Shown piece by piece: positions 29,036 to 43,628 of a stretch of 64,000 bases of DNA; position 1 is the first letter of the stretch; each line of letters starts with the position of its first letter. The notes below the pieces were generated by a model. The model did no database searches, was not told the DNA's origin, and saw only the letters and a program-made list of their open reading frames with translations. The position numbers and the translations under genes are program-made. The stretch comes from Providencia sp. (GTDB taxonomy: Bacteria > Pseudomonadota > Gammaproteobacteria > Enterobacterales > Enterobacteriaceae), in contig NZ_DOEH01000004.1 of assembly GCF_003533305.1 (NCBI RefSeq), positions 1-64,000 on the forward strand, in the 5' to 3' direction.

Positions 29036-30685
29036 TTATTTTTTTTCTTTCTTATCGCGACTATGTAGACCACGTTTTTCCAATCCACGGTAAATAACCT
29101 GTTGTTGGATGATGGTCACTAAGTTACTCACGATATAATACAGAACCAGACCTGATGGGAACCACAGGAAGAAGATAGTGAACACGACTGGCATGTAAGT
29201 CATAATCTTCTGCTGCATTGGGTCTGTCACCGCCGTTGGCGACATCTTCTGAATAACAAACATGGTCACACCCATTAGCACTGGCAGGATGTAGTACGGG
29301 TCTTGTGCTGACAAGTCCTGAATCCAACCAATAAACGGCGCGTGACGTAGTTCAACAGAACCCATCAACATATAATAAAGTGCAAGGAAGATTGGCATTT
29401 GGATAACCAGAGGTAAACAACCACCGAGTGGGTTTACTTTCTCTGCTTTATACATTGCCATCATTTCTTGGCTCATGCGTTGTTTATCATCACCAATACG
29501 CTCACGCATTGCAGCCAGTTTAGGTTGCAGTAAACGCATTTTCGCCATCGAGGTATACTGCGCTTTAGTCAGCGGGTACATGATACCACGAACGATAAAG
29601 GTGATAACGATGATGGAGAAGCCCCAGTTGCCAACATAATCATGAATAAATTTCAGTAATTTAAACAGTGGCTGAGAGATAAACCATAACCAACCGTAAT
29701 CAACGGTTAAATCTAAATGAGGTGCAACTTCAACCATTTCAGATTGGATTTCAGGCCCAATCCAGAGAGTTGATGAATACGTACCCACACCATTAGCAGC
29801 GATAGTCATTGGTTCACTCTTATAACCAATGATAGCGGAGTTTTTATCTAAATCGATGGAATAGAACGTACTTTTCTCAGAACTTGCAGGCACCCATGCT
29901 GTTGCAAAATATTGCTGCAACATTGCAATCCAGCCGCCTTTAGTGGTCAAGCTAAGATTTTTGTCTTCAATGTCACCAAAACTATATTTTTTATAGTTAG
30001 TTTCATCAGAAGAGTATGCTGCACCACGATAAGTGTGCAATGCAAAGTTGCTGCTACCAGTATCACGATCGCTTGGTAATTGGATAGTCTGTTTCAACTG
30101 GCCAAAGAAAGCGAGGCTTAACGGCTGAGCGGTTGAGTTTTGAATACTGTATTCAACATCAACAGTATAGCGGCCACGTTTCATGATATACGTTTTTTGG
30201 TACACAACGCCGTTGCTATCTGTAAACGTCATTGGTACGCGTAATTCATCTTGCCCTTGTGCTAACGTAAAGCTTGTCGCTTCAGTAGTATAAAGAGGAC
30301 GCACGCCATTGTTATTTGCTGGATTGTCTGGACCGTGAGGACCAATCAGACCACTTTGAGCCTGATAAACAAAACCTGGTGTAGTTTCCAGTAAACGGAA
30401 AGGGTCTTCCGAATGAAGGGTCGCAGGGTAGGCTAACAGGTCAGCCTCATCGATATCACCACCACGTGTATTAATACGAATATCTAATACATCAGTTTTT
30501 ACCGAAATGAGCTTACCTTGCCCTGAGCTGGTTACAGCTTGAGCATCACTGCTTGGCATATCCGCTTGTTGCGTAGTCTGAACAGTTTTTACTTCCTGAG
30601 CAACTTTATCGCTCTCCCAGGCCTGCCAAACTAAGAACGATACGAACAACAAAGCGATGAGTAGAAGATTGCGTTGCGAATCCAT
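29036..30685 (-). CDS. yidC: membrane protein insertase YidC
   Basis: 549 residues (E. coli 548). [24 protein letters not shown] is the first helix; a large periplasmic beta-supersandwich domain (about 60-340) and five C-terminal helices follow, with [20 protein letters not shown] and [13 protein letters not shown] as insertase core segments. It inserts membrane proteins with or without SecYEG. It starts 2 bases after the yidD stop in the rpmH-rnpA-yidD-yidC operon. Confidence 0.97.
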   Translation of the reverse strand: MDSQRNLLLIALLFVSFLVWQAWESDKVAQEVKTVQTTQQADMPSSDAQAVTSSGQGKLISVKTDVLDIRINTRGGDIDEADLLAYPATLHSEDPFRLLETTPGFVYQAQSGLIGPHGPDNPANNNGVRPLYTTEATSFTLAQGQDELRVPMTFTDSNGVVYQKTYIMKRGRYTVDVEYSIQNSTAQPLSLAFFGQLKQTIQLPSDRDTGSSNFALHTYRGAAYSSDETNYKKYSFGDIEDKNLSLTTKGGWIAMLQQYFATAWVPASSEKSTFYSIDLDKNSAIIGYKSEPMTIAANGVGTYSSTLWIGPEIQSEMVEVAPHLDLTVDYGWLWFISQPLFKLLKFIHDYVGNWGFSIIVITFIVRGIMYPLTKAQYTSMAKMRLLQPKLAAMRERIGDDKQRMSQEMMAMYKAEKVNPLGGCLPLVIQMPIFLALYYMLMGSVELRHAPFIGWIQDLSAQDPYYILPVLMGVTMFVIQKMSPTAVTDPMQQKIMTYMPVVFTIFFLWFPSGLVLYYIVSNLVTIIQQQVIYRGLEKRGLHSRDKKEKK

Positions 30686-30687
30686 CG

Positions 30688-30948
30688 TTATAATTCTCTA
30701 TTATCATCAGTTTTTTTAGGCGGAACAGGATCGTCTCCACCAGCGTGTAAAGGGTGGCATTTTAATATGCGTTTCGCTGTTAACCAACTACCTTTTAACA
30801 TACCAAACCTGCGCAATGCCTCAATTCCGTAATTAGAGCATGTTGGATTGAAGCGACAACGAGGTCCTAACAACGGACTAATCGCCAGTTGATAGCCTCT
30901 GATCAGCATAATCAGGAGTTTTGAGCCAAGCGACGATGACGACGCCAT
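30688..30948 (-). CDS. yidD: membrane protein insertion efficiency factor YidD
   Basis: 86 residues (E. coli 85) with the invariant [11 protein letters not shown] and [15 protein letters not shown]. An N-terminal amphipathic helix ([18 protein letters not shown]) associates with the inner membrane. It aids YidC-dependent insertion. Its first 37 bases overlap the end of rnpA in another frame, as is usual in enterobacteria. Confidence 0.95.
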   Translation of the reverse strand: MASSSSLGSKLLIMLIRGYQLAISPLLGPRCRFNPTCSNYGIEALRRFGMLKGSWLTAKRILKCHPLHAGGDDPVPPKKTDDNREL

Positions 30949-31271
30949 AACTTATCCAACGCTTCCGTGATTTGTCGATTGTCGAGATTAGCGACCCCTC
31001 TCCTTACCAATAACACAAAATCCATTGGGGGCAAGTCGTGTTGATGCAAACGAAAGTATTCACGCGCTAATCGTTTAATACGATTTCGCTCATGAGCTCG
31101 TTTAACATTTTTTTTAGCGATGGTAAGACCGATGCGGGGATGCCCCAGCTCGTTTAGGCGACCAAGGATTGTTATCTCTGGGGAACTCGCCCTCTGCGGC
31201 TGCTTAAAGACATTGTCGAAATGCCTGGGAGTTAACAAACGTAACTCCCGGGTAAAAGCGAGCGTAACCAC
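30912..31271 (-). CDS. rnpA: ribonuclease P protein component
   Basis: 119 residues (E. coli 119). The RNR motif is in [15 protein letters not shown], which contacts the catalytic [20 protein letters not shown] is the N-terminal signature. It starts with GTG. It lies 21 bases after rpmH, co-transcribed as in other enterobacteria. Confidence 0.96.
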   Translation of the reverse strand: MVTLAFTRELRLLTPRHFDNVFKQPQRASSPEITILGRLNELGHPRIGLTIAKKNVKRAHERNRIKRLAREYFRLHQHDLPPMDFVLLVRRGVANLDNRQITEALDKLWRRHRRLAQNS

Positions 31272-31292
31272 TTTAATAGAGGGCTAGCTTTA

Positions 31293-32302
<1,010 letters not shown>

Positions 32303-33697
32303 GTGTCACTTTCGCTTTGGCAGCAATGTCTTGCCCGATTGCAGGATGAACTGCCTACCACCGAATTCAGTATGTGGATACGCCCCCTTCAAGCTGAATT
32401 GAACGGTAACACTCTGGCACTTTATGCCCCAAATCGTTTTGTCCTTGACTGGGTAAGGGACAAGTACATCAATAATATCAACGAATTATTGAATGATTTT
32501 TGTGGCTCTAATGCACCCGCACTGCATTTTGAAGTCGGTAATAAGCCTATGTCAGCGGCGCCGACTAGCACTCAGACACGTAATCCCACACACGAAAAAC
32601 CGGCTTTTGTCATGCCATCCGCACCCATTAGGCCAAGTTGGGACAACTCAAACAAAGTACTACCAGACGTTGTTTATCGTTCAAATGTGAACCCTAAGCA
32701 TACTTTTGATAACTTTGTTGAAGGTAAATCAAACCAATTAGCCCGTGCAGCGGCAAGACAAGTCGCAGAAAATCCAGGTAGCGCCTATAATCCATTATTC
32801 CTTTATGGTGGTACGGGTTTAGGTAAAACGCATTTACTGCATGCGGTTGGTAACAGCATTATGCAACACAAAGCAAATGCCCGTGTGGTTTACATGCATT
32901 CTGAACGATTTGTTCAAGATATGGTCAAAGCTTTACAGAATAATGCGATTGAAGAGTTCAAGCGCTATTACCGTTCTGTTGATGCTTTACTAATAGATGA
33001 CATTCAATTTTTTGCTAACAAAGAACGCTCACAAGAAGAGTTTTTTCATACATTCAATGCATTACTTGAAGGCAATCAACAAATTATTTTGACCTCAGAC
33101 CGCTACCCTAAAGAAATCAATGGGGTGGAAGATCGCTTAAAATCGCGTTTTGGTTGGGGTTTGACTGTCGCGATAGAACCGCCCGAGCTAGAAACACGTG
33201 TTGCCATTTTGATGAAAAAAGCAGATGAAAATGAAATTCAGCTGCCGGGTGAAGTTGCCTTTTTCATCGCTAAACGTTTACGCTCTAATGTGCGTGAACT
33301 TGAAGGCGCATTAAACCGTGTTATTGCCAATGCTAATTTTACCGGTCGTGCTATTACTATCGACTTTGTTCGAGAAGCACTGCGTGATCTACTGGCACTA
33401 CAAGAAAAATTAGTCACTATTGATAACATTCAGAAAACAGTGGCTGAATATTATAAAATTAAGGTAGCTGATTTGCTTTCCAAGCGTCGTTCTCGTTCTG
33501 TCGCCCGTCCGCGTCAGATGGCAATGGCACTCGCAAAAGAACTGACAAATCACAGTTTACCTGAAATCGGGGATGCCTTTGGCGGTCGCGACCATACAAC
33601 GGTCCTTCATGCTTGTCGTAAAATTGAACAATTACGAGAAGAGAGCCATGACATCAAAGAAGATTTTTCTAATCTAATCAGAACATTATCATCTTAA
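32303..33697 (+). CDS. dnaA: chromosomal replication initiator DnaA
   Basis: 464 residues (E. coli 467). Domain I is at the N-terminus ([15 protein letters not shown]), a variable linker lies near 85-125, the AAA+ domain has [10 protein letters not shown] (Walker A) and LLIDDIQF (Walker B), and the C-terminal DNA-binding domain has the signature [18 protein letters not shown] start with a GGGGAG RBS. First gene of dnaA-dnaN-recF-gyrB. Confidence 0.98.
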   Translation: MSLSLWQQCLARLQDELPTTEFSMWIRPLQAELNGNTLALYAPNRFVLDWVRDKYINNINELLNDFCGSNAPALHFEVGNKPMSAAPTSTQTRNPTHEKPAFVMPSAPIRPSWDNSNKVLPDVVYRSNVNPKHTFDNFVEGKSNQLARAAARQVAENPGSAYNPLFLYGGTGLGKTHLLHAVGNSIMQHKANARVVYMHSERFVQDMVKALQNNAIEEFKRYYRSVDALLIDDIQFFANKERSQEEFFHTFNALLEGNQQIILTSDRYPKEINGVEDRLKSRFGWGLTVAIEPPELETRVAILMKKADENEIQLPGEVAFFIAKRLRSNVRELEGALNRVIANANFTGRAITIDFVREALRDLLALQEKLVTIDNIQKTVAEYYKIKVADLLSKRRSRSVARPRQMAMALAKELTNHSLPEIGDAFGGRDHTTVLHACRKIEQLREESHDIKEDFSNLIRTLSS

Positions 33698-33702
33698 TTG
33701 CT

Positions 33703-34803
33703 ATGAAATTTACTATAGAACGCGAGCAGTTATTAAAACCATTACAGCAGGTTAGTGGCCCTTTAGGTGGTCGTCCAACTCTGCCTATTTTAGGTAATCT
33801 TTTATTACAGGTAAAAGAAGGCGCACTCCAACTTACCGGAACCGACCTAGAAATGGAGATGATGGCCAATGTCCCTCTGACTCAAGAACATGAAGTTGGC
33901 GCAACGACGGTTCCCGCACGCAAATTTTTTGATATCTGGCGTGGTTTGCCCGAAGGTTCTGAAATTAGAGTAGAACTTGATGATGATCGGTTACTCGTTC
34001 GTTCGGGTCGCAGCCGTTTTTCATTATCGACTTTACCGGCGACTGATTTCCCAAATTTAGATGATTGGCAAAGTGAAGTTGAATTCTCACTTCCACAATC
34101 AATACTGAAGCGCTTAATTGAAGCAACCCAGTTTTCAATGGCACATCAAGATGTCCGTTATTACCTCAACGGAATGCTGTTTGAAACTGAGGGGCAACTA
34201 CTAAGAACCATTTCGACTGATGGCCATCGACTGGCTGTTTGCGCAATGGATATCGGTCAAGAGCTCCCATCGCATTCTGTGATTGTCCCGCGTAAAGGGG
34301 TCATGGAACTCATGCGTTTGTTAGATGGCGGCGATGCGCCTTTGCAATTACAAATCGGTAGCAATAATATTCGAGCACACGTTGGCGATTTTATTTTCAC
34401 CTCTAAACTGGTTGATGGCCGTTTCCCTGATTACCGTCGAGTGCTACCGAAAAGCCCAGATAAAACCTTAGAAGCGCGCTGCGATTTATTAAAACAAGCA
34501 TTTTCACGCGCAGCGATTTTATCCAATGAAAAATTCCGTGGTGTTCGTTTATATTTTAGCGAAAATCAATTGCGTATTACCGCCAATAACCCGGAACAAG
34601 AAGAAGCAGAAGAAATTGTTGATGTCAGTTACCAAGGTACCGAAATGGAAATTGGCTTTAACGTCAGTTATATCTTAGATGTCTTAAACACACTAAAAAG
34701 CGAAAATGTTAAATTGCTTTTAACTGACGCCGTTTCCAGTGTACAAATTGAAGACTCTGCGAGCAGCGCCGCTGTTTATGTTGTCATGCCAATGCGTTTG
34801 TAA
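33703..34803 (+). CDS. dnaN: DNA polymerase III beta sliding clamp
   Basis: 366 residues, the E. coli length, from MKFTIEREQLLKPLQQVSGPL to YVVMPMRL. Three structurally repeated domains form the clamp; PMRL at the C-terminus belongs to the binding pocket for polymerases. Only 5 bases separate it from dnaA. Confidence 0.98.
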   Translation: MKFTIEREQLLKPLQQVSGPLGGRPTLPILGNLLLQVKEGALQLTGTDLEMEMMANVPLTQEHEVGATTVPARKFFDIWRGLPEGSEIRVELDDDRLLVRSGRSRFSLSTLPATDFPNLDDWQSEVEFSLPQSILKRLIEATQFSMAHQDVRYYLNGMLFETEGQLLRTISTDGHRLAVCAMDIGQELPSHSVIVPRKGVMELMRLLDGGDAPLQLQIGSNNIRAHVGDFIFTSKLVDGRFPDYRRVLPKSPDKTLEARCDLLKQAFSRAAILSNEKFRGVRLYFSENQLRITANNPEQEEAEEIVDVSYQGTEMEIGFNVSYILDVLNTLKSENVKLLLTDAVSSVQIEDSASSAAVYVVMPMRL

Positions 34804-34812
34804 TCACTTTAT

Positions 34813-35907
34813 ATGATCCTTTCGCGTTTATTGATCCGCGACTTTCGTAACATTGAAGACGCCGATCTCTCCCTTGCTATTGGGTTCAATTTTTTAATTG
34901 GCCCAAATGGGAGCGGCAAAACCAGTATACTGGAAGCAATATATACTTTAGGTCATGGTCGTGCATTTCGCAGTATTCAAGCGAATCGCGTTATCCGCCA
35001 TGAGCAAGAACAGTTTATTCTGCATGGAAAACTCAGTCATGCCGATGAGCAACGTAAAGACCTTTCTCTTGGATTAAGTAAAAATAGAGAAGGTGAAAGT
35101 AAAGTCAGGATTGATGGCACCGATGGTCATAAAATTGCAGAGCTTGCAAAATTATTACCTATGCAGCTAATAACCCCTGAAGGGTTTACACTGTTAAACG
35201 GTGGTCCAAAATACCGACGCGCGTTTATTGACTGGGGCTGTTTTCACAGTGAGCCATTATTTTTTTCAGTTTGGTCTGACTTAAAACGCTTACTAAAACA
35301 ACGAAATGCTGCATTACGACAAGTTACCCGTTATGACCAAATTCGTCATTGGGATAAGCAATTAGCGCCACTTTCAGAGCAAATAAGCCAATGGCGTCAT
35401 GAATATATTGCAGGTATTGCTGAAAATATAGAGCAAACTTGCCAACAGTTTTTACCTGAATTTTCATTATCCGTATCCTTTCAACGTGGTTGGGATAAAG
35501 AAATTGATTATTCAGAGCAACTAGAACGCCAATTTGAGCGTGATAGAGCACTAACCTATACCGCCTCCGGGCCACATAAAGCTGATTTGCGAATTAGGGC
35601 AAATGGCACCCCTGTTGAAGATATGCTTTCACGCGGTCAACTGAAACTTTTAATGTGTGCATTAAGGTTAGCGCAGGGTGAGTTTTTCACTCAACAGAGC
35701 GGGCAACGATGCCTGTATCTACTGGATGATTTTGCCTCAGAACTTGATGCAGGTCGCCGCCAACTATTGGCGACTCGTCTCAAGGCTACGCAAGCTCAGG
35801 TGTTTGTTAGTGCCATAACATCCGAGCAAGTAAATGACATGATTGATGTAAACAGCAAGATGTTTAGCGTAGAACATGGCAAAATACAAGTTCAACCTCA
35901 GGAATAG
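34813..35907 (+). CDS. recF: DNA repair protein RecF
   Basis: 364 residues (E. coli 357). SMC-like ATPase with Walker [10 protein letters not shown] (about residues 30-38), ABC signature region LSRGQLKLL and Walker [13 protein letters not shown]. It helps RecOR load RecA at gaps. It follows dnaN by 9 bases. Confidence 0.97.
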   Translation: MILSRLLIRDFRNIEDADLSLAIGFNFLIGPNGSGKTSILEAIYTLGHGRAFRSIQANRVIRHEQEQFILHGKLSHADEQRKDLSLGLSKNREGESKVRIDGTDGHKIAELAKLLPMQLITPEGFTLLNGGPKYRRAFIDWGCFHSEPLFFSVWSDLKRLLKQRNAALRQVTRYDQIRHWDKQLAPLSEQISQWRHEYIAGIAENIEQTCQQFLPEFSLSVSFQRGWDKEIDYSEQLERQFERDRALTYTASGPHKADLRIRANGTPVEDMLSRGQLKLLMCALRLAQGEFFTQQSGQRCLYLLDDFASELDAGRRQLLATRLKATQAQVFVSAITSEQVNDMIDVNSKMFSVEHGKIQVQPQE

Positions 35908-38340
<2,433 letters not shown>

Positions 38341-38361
38341 TCGTTAGTTGCTTCTTAGTAG

Positions 38362-38393
38362 AAATAGCCTCATGTGAAAGCATGAGGCTATTT
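38362..38393 (+). terminator. gyrB terminator
   Basis: AAATAGCCTCATG (38362-38374) and CATGAGGCTATTT (38381-38393) pair around TGAAAG with TTTT continuing. Confidence 0.92.
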
Positions 38394-38778
38394 TTTTAAC
38401 GGTTGTCATCACGCGTATCATTATGAATATCTCTCACCTTTTTATTTAATCACCTGTATTATGCTTAAATTAAAACATCTGATTATTTTTTTATTTAAAA
38501 AATAACATCTATTATTTACTATCCGATTTTTTATTAGTTCAGGTTACTAAAAATAATTAAATTTATTATTAACAGTAATGAGGCATACATTTAACAACAA
38601 TGAATCTGAATTTTAAAATAATAAAAATGAAGTTGAATTCGTAAATGCAATCAATAACAAAATAAACAAAAATCATAAGGTTAACGAAATAAAGGCTGAG
38701 TTTTTTCATAAAAACGTCACATTGCGTAATTAACATCTCATAAATTCAAGATTAATTAACGCAACCTATAGGCCTGTC
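38394..38778 (+). other. AT-rich intergenic region before the phosphatase autotransporter
   Basis: About 385 bases, very AT-rich, with no gene. It should contain the promoter of the downstream autotransporter. A Pho-box-like CTGTCAT overlaps the start codon and is not convincing as an operator. Confidence 0.5.
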
Positions 38779-41682
38779 ATGAAAACAGTCATAATACCTA
38801 CGGCGATAAGTTTACTCGCCTTATTGTATACAAATATTTCATTTGCTCAGATAGATATTGAGGCAACTGAAAAACATATTATTGATAAACGAAATAGCTG
38901 GCTTAACGACATTAAAAATAATGTCATTAGCAATTCCCCCTTAAAAGACTCCAAAATAGCGCAGTGGGATAGGCTAATCAGTCATGAATATACCCAAATA
39001 ACCGATGAGCGACTAGAAAGAGCAAAAGCCGATAAGTCACAAAATTCAAACTATGTTTTTAGTACTTTCAACACAATACTCTTTGGTGATCATCAAATCG
39101 ATTTAACCGCGAATGATCACTATCATACGATTAAAGATTTGTATGACATCAGTACCCGAGCTTATGACGAAAATCGCCAACGAGTTAGATCTATCGACTT
39201 TATTCTTAAAGAGCATTTTCAACGAGGCCGGCCCTATCAGGTACTCGATAAAGATGGTAACTATATTGCTAATTATACTGCCATACGGGGTTCGTCCTTT
39301 CCAAGTGGACATACTTGGAATGGTTTCAAACAAGCAGCGGTTTTAGCCACCCTATTCCCTGAAAAAGGAGATGAAATCTTTGCAAGAGCGATTGAGTATG
39401 GAGAAAGTCGAGTGATTGTTGGTGCCCATTTCCCAACAGATACTATCGCTTCTCGCATTGGCAACTATTACCTATTATCTCAATTACTTGCTGATGATAA
39501 AATTGCTAAATCATTTGTGACATTAGCCAGAAATGTTCGTGAAGAAACAGCCATAACTTGCCAAAAAAACATAAAGGATTGCCTCACAGCTTCGAGTCAT
39601 CATATCAATGATGAAGTTGGATACTACGGCAAAAAAGAACCTGAAGAAAAACCTATGATTACCCCTAATGAGCTACCTAATACTGCGGCTCATTTACTGC
39701 GTTTACGTTTTTCTTATTTAAATAAAGAACAGCGGCAAAGTATTTTAGCCAGTACCGCTTATCCGATTAATTCTCTCGCCGGTTGGGATGTTAAAAAAGA
39801 TAAACCAGAGACCTATTGGGGACTCATTAACTTACCTAGAGCCTATCAAGGCCCTACCCATTTATATGATAATTTTATCGTTGTTCAGAAAACAAATGAA
39901 TTTGATTTCGCAAACTTTGGCGAAATTGATGAGTGGAAAAATGCAATTACAGGCACAGGGCAATTAATCAAGAAAGGCAGTGGCACGCTCATTTTATCGG
40001 GCGAAAATACCTTTGCTGGCATAGAAGTTAATCAGGGTAATTTAGTACTGAATGCAAAAAATCATTATTCAAAACCGTCATCAATAAACGGTGGTTCACT
40101 ATTCATAAAAGGTCAGTTAAATTCGCCATTAGATGTCAATAAAGGCGCATTAATTTTAGATAATGGAAAAATCAACTCACAAGTCGCTCTTAATCAATCA
40201 GGACTATTAACTGGTAATGGTCAGATTAATCATTTAACCGTCAATCAGGAAGCCATGGTGTCGCCGGGGCATTCAATTGGTACAATCAATATCGCAGATT
40301 CTGTTATTTTTAAGCCTGATAGTCATTATTTAGTAGAGATTAATGCACAGGGGAAACACGATACCATCAAGAGCCAAGGTACGGCTGTTCTAAATGGTGG
40401 TACTGTCACTGTTTCATTTGAAAATGACAAAAATAAGCTATCTAAACAACAAGTTAACAATTTATTCGATACTCAATATACGATATTAAGCGCCGAAAAA
40501 GGTATCAGCGGTAAATTCGAGACCGTACAACCTAATTATCTCTTTATAGGAACGACGTTAAACTACTCACCAAATGCGGTCACACTAAATATTGGTCGCA
40601 ATAACACCTCTTTTGACAGCGTTGCGACGACTCAGAATCAAAAGTCAGTCGCTCAAGCACTCGATAAACTCCCCACAGAAAATTCGCTCTATAAAAGTAT
40701 CTTAAAAAGTGATTCAAAAGACGAGGCGATTTCTGTTTTTAATGCGCTAACAGGGCAAGTACACACCGATGTATTATCAAACCAAATCAATAATAGCCGC
40801 CATATAAGGGAAACTATTTTCAAGCAACTTCGCTTTTCAGAATCACTAAATAGAACTAAAGAGCACCATGACAATAAAGGTAACGTTTGGGCTAAAGTTC
40901 TCCATGATTGGGATCATACCGCTAGTGATAGTAATGCAGAAAGTTATAACACCTCAACTTATGGTGTGTTCTTAGGTGCGGATCAACGTTTTTATAACGA
41001 CAAAGTTGCTCTAGGGCTTGCCACCGGTTTTACGAAAAACACTTTGTCCGGTCATCATAATAGTGGCAGTAGTGATAATTACCATCTGGCTATTTATGGT
41101 GGCATACAGTTAGACCCGATTACACTTCGAGCTGGAGCAGGACACGCATGGCATCATATCAATACCCATAGATCAGTTAGCCAATCGATAGGGAACTATC
41201 AGACACAGACTCGCCAAGCCTTTGTCGAAGCCGCTTATCCGCTCAAAGCGAATATAATCAACATCGAACCATTTGCAAATCTCGCTTATATAAACGCCAC
41301 CAATAATACCATTCGTGAGAAAGGTAATCGCGCATCATTAAAAGCAGATAAACAACATATCAACGGGATATTATCTACGCTTGGCGTTCGACTCGATAAT
41401 CAATGGAAATTGAATCCACGCTCTAGTCTTAATTTATATGGTGAATTAGGTTGGCAGCACCAATACGGTAATTTAGCTCGAGGTATGAAATTCACGTTTG
41501 CTGATGCTGAGCCTGCATTTATTTCGCAAGGTTCGTCAGCCGCTCGCAACGGTGCCATCATAAAGACTGGGGTAGACCTTAATATAAATAATAATGCTAA
41601 GTTATCGATAAACTATAGCAAACTCGCCGCTAAAAATTACGCTGATAATAATATTGACGCAAGAATTTCACTTATGTTTTAA
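38779..41682 (+). CDS. autotransporter with PhoN/PAP2-type acid phosphatase passenger
   Basis: 967 residues. A signal peptide (residues 1-24, ending ISFAQ) is followed by a class A acid phosphatase-like domain at about 30-330 with every catalytic motif of the PAP2 superfamily: K144-x6-R151-P152, P175-SGH178 and S210-R211-x5-H217-x3-D221. Next comes a beta-helical stalk with a passenger-associated repeat (KKGSGTLILSGENTF, about residue 395) and, from about 690 to the C-terminal Phe, an autotransporter beta-barrel (GNVWAKVLHDW...ARISLMF). The enzyme should therefore be displayed on, or released from, the cell surface rather than kept in the periplasm like PhoN. The gene stands alone between gyrB and a phosphoethanolamine transferase gene. 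Substrate unknown. The RBS is weak. Confidence 0.88.
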   Translation: MKTVIIPTAISLLALLYTNISFAQIDIEATEKHIIDKRNSWLNDIKNNVISNSPLKDSKIAQWDRLISHEYTQITDERLERAKADKSQNSNYVFSTFNTILFGDHQIDLTANDHYHTIKDLYDISTRAYDENRQRVRSIDFILKEHFQRGRPYQVLDKDGNYIANYTAIRGSSFPSGHTWNGFKQAAVLATLFPEKGDEIFARAIEYGESRVIVGAHFPTDTIASRIGNYYLLSQLLADDKIAKSFVTLARNVREETAITCQKNIKDCLTASSHHINDEVGYYGKKEPEEKPMITPNELPNTAAHLLRLRFSYLNKEQRQSILASTAYPINSLAGWDVKKDKPETYWGLINLPRAYQGPTHLYDNFIVVQKTNEFDFANFGEIDEWKNAITGTGQLIKKGSGTLILSGENTFAGIEVNQGNLVLNAKNHYSKPSSINGGSLFIKGQLNSPLDVNKGALILDNGKINSQVALNQSGLLTGNGQINHLTVNQEAMVSPGHSIGTINIADSVIFKPDSHYLVEINAQGKHDTIKSQGTAVLNGGTVTVSFENDKNKLSKQQVNNLFDTQYTILSAEKGISGKFETVQPNYLFIGTTLNYSPNAVTLNIGRNNTSFDSVATTQNQKSVAQALDKLPTENSLYKSILKSDSKDEAISVFNALTGQVHTDVLSNQINNSRHIRETIFKQLRFSESLNRTKEHHDNKGNVWAKVLHDWDHTASDSNAESYNTSTYGVFLGADQRFYNDKVALGLATGFTKNTLSGHHNSGSSDNYHLAIYGGIQLDPITLRAGAGHAWHHINTHRSVSQSIGNYQTQTRQAFVEAAYPLKANIINIEPFANLAYINATNNTIREKGNRASLKADKQHINGILSTLGVRLDNQWKLNPRSSLNLYGELGWQHQYGNLARGMKFTFADAEPAFISQGSSAARNGAIIKTGVDLNINNNAKLSINYSKLAAKNYADNNIDARISLMF

Positions 41683-41986
41683 TTAAATTAAAACCCTCAT
41701 ACTTAATGAGGGTTACTCATTTGTTTATGTTATATATTAATAAGTTAATCATTTTTCGACCTAGACTAAAATAGCATATTCTATTCTTGATGACTTAACC
41801 TCACGCTAGTTTACAGTTTTTTACCCTACTAAATTGATTACCTTACCTTTTTTCGTGTTATAAACACATTATGATAGTTTCTCATCTAACCACAATAAAT
41901 AGAAAACTGCGCTTTTTTGAAAGCAAAACCAACAAGGCTTTAATAGCCCAATTCATGGTATTCAAATTAAAAAGTGAAAAACAATA
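41683..41986. other. intergenic region after the autotransporter gene
   Basis: About 300 AT-rich bases. A hairpin at 41692-41714 follows the stop. The rest should hold the promoter of the phosphoethanolamine transferase; I see no PhoP or PmrA direct repeat that I would defend. Confidence 0.5.
41692..41714 (+). terminator. hairpin after the autotransporter gene
   Basis: AACCCTCAT (41692-41700) and ATGAGGGTT (41706-41714) pair around ACTTA. The T run that follows is poor (ACTCATTTG). Confidence 0.65.
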
Positions 41987-43612
41987 ATGCGTGTATTCAT
42001 TATTATATTTTATTTTTTATTGGTATCAGTGATACCCGCTTTATTCAGTGGTGATGTCAGTTTAATTGCTAAAATTGTCATTACGCTCTCTGGCGCACTG
42101 ATTATGGTGCTCTGTGCTGGGGCTTATCAGTCACTATTGGGTAAATTACTGACTGTCAGTATCACGATATTATGGGCACTCAATTTATCCGTTTCATTTT
42201 TCTTTTATCAGAAACACGATATCCGCTTTTCGTCCTCTATTGCGGAAACATTTATTAATACCAACAGCAGCGAAACTGTAGGAATGCTGTCTTACAACAT
42301 TGGCTATGTGATCTTTTATATCATTGCCTTTGCTATTTATTTTTTAAGCATTCATAAGTGTGCCAAATATATTAGCCGTCGAACAACCTTAGTCAGTTCG
42401 GTGCTATTATGTGGTTACTTGCTCGCAATCCCACTGTATTACACATCATTATTAAAAAAAACAGACAGTCATTTTCTGATCGGGGAAAAATATCTTCTCA
42501 ATACACCATTTTATAACGCTGGCGCACTAGTGAAGATTTTTTATGAAAATCGCGGGATCAAGAAAATATCCTCAGAAGTGGTTTCATTTAATTATGATAA
42601 AAAAGATGTTGGCACTGAAATTTATGTCTTGGTGATCGGTGAATCGCTCCGCCGCGATCATATGAGTTTGTATGGCTATCAATACGATACGACCCCAAAT
42701 CTTAATAACCGTAAATCACAAATGCTGGTTTTTGATAATGCCTATTCACCTGCACCTGTTACCATTTTGTCGGTTCCTATTTCGTTAGCAAATATTCGCT
42801 TTGACCAAATGCAGGACAAAAAACACTATGCCGATAACATTATTTCTTTAGCAAATGATGCAGGGTTTAAAACCTATTGGCTCAGTAATCAAGGTAAAAC
42901 CAATAAAAGAACCAGTGTGATTTCAGCTATCGCCAATATGGCGAACAATAAAAAATGGAACGAGTTTGTTGGTTATGATGAAGAGTTATTCGATTATTTT
43001 ACTGAAGCAATTAACGATAAAACAAACCAGAAAAAACTTATCGTCTTACATACTTATGGTAGCCATGAGCCTGCCTGTAACCGTTTCCCAGAAGAACAAT
43101 TTAAAAAATTCAGCGGACAAGAAGATGATGATTGTTATGACAGTTCTATCGCCTACACAGATAAGTTTCTAGAAAGCCTATTACAACAACTCGACAATAA
43201 ACCTGCGACTCTTTTGTATTTCTCAGACCATGCACTGCAACGATTAAATGCCGATAACAATGTCCATTATCATCATGGCGTTAATAGTCCAAAAAAAGAA
43301 GCTTATGAAATTCCACTGTTTATTTGGTACAGCTCAACAACATCCAAGCCTGTATTTAATGAAAAAAATCTCAGAGAACCTTATTCAACGGTAAACAATT
43401 ATTGGTTAATGAGTGATTGGCTAGGTATACAACAACGTACATCAGCGGCTTGTCAGTCCCCTTTGCGTAGCTGCTATCAAGCTCAGTCGGACATTAAAGT
43501 CATTGATGGTAATAGAGCTCCACTATCAATTAAACAGCTTCCATCAGAGAAAACAGCGCCTCAAAAAAGCAATAAAAAACCTGTGCACCAGACGGTAACA
43601 CAGGTTCAATAA
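41987..43612 (+). CDS. phosphoethanolamine transferase (EptA/CptA-type sulfatase family)
   Basis: 541 residues. Five N-terminal membrane helices (about 1-165) precede a periplasmic alkaline-phosphatase-fold domain. The metal and nucleophile region has VIGESLRRDHMSLYGY and YSPAPVTILSVPISL, with Thr as the likely nucleophile; LHTYGSHEPAC, YTDKF and YFSDHALQ carry further zinc ligands. Such enzymes move phosphoethanolamine from phosphatidylethanolamine to lipid A, LPS core or other glycans, which can lower polymyxin binding. The acceptor is not clear from sequence. The hydrophilic Gln/Lys-rich tail after about residue 505 is extra, and its DNA also encodes the terminator of the convergent asd gene. 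Confidence 0.82.
   Translation: MRVFIIIFYFLLVSVIPALFSGDVSLIAKIVITLSGALIMVLCAGAYQSLLGKLLTVSITILWALNLSVSFFFYQKHDIRFSSSIAETFINTNSSETVGMLSYNIGYVIFYIIAFAIYFLSIHKCAKYISRRTTLVSSVLLCGYLLAIPLYYTSLLKKTDSHFLIGEKYLLNTPFYNAGALVKIFYENRGIKKISSEVVSFNYDKKDVGTEIYVLVIGESLRRDHMSLYGYQYDTTPNLNNRKSQMLVFDNAYSPAPVTILSVPISLANIRFDQMQDKKHYADNIISLANDAGFKTYWLSNQGKTNKRTSVISAIANMANNKKWNEFVGYDEELFDYFTEAINDKTNQKKLIVLHTYGSHEPACNRFPEEQFKKFSGQEDDDCYDSSIAYTDKFLESLLQQLDNKPATLLYFSDHALQRLNADNNVHYHHGVNSPKKEAYEIPLFIWYSSTTSKPVFNEKNLREPYSTVNNYWLMSDWLGIQQRTSAACQSPLRSCYQAQSDIKVIDGNRAPLSIKQLPSEKTAPQKSNKKPVHQTVTQVQ
43578..43606 (-). terminator. asd terminator embedded in the end of the convergent transferase gene
   Basis: On the minus strand AACCTGTG and CACAGGTT form an 8-bp stem (43606-43599 with 43585-43578) followed by TTTTTATTGCTTTTTT. 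It lies 23 bases after the asd stop and entirely inside the last codons of the plus-strand gene ending at 43612. Confidence 0.82.
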
Positions 43613-43628
43613 ACCGTAATTTAAGGGT

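Noticed and set aside
38774..38792. Pho box (CTGTCAT, then CAGTCAT) controlling the phosphatase autotransporter
   Set aside because: Spacing is off by one and the second half mismatches; the sequence overlaps the start codon, an unlikely place for PhoB activation.
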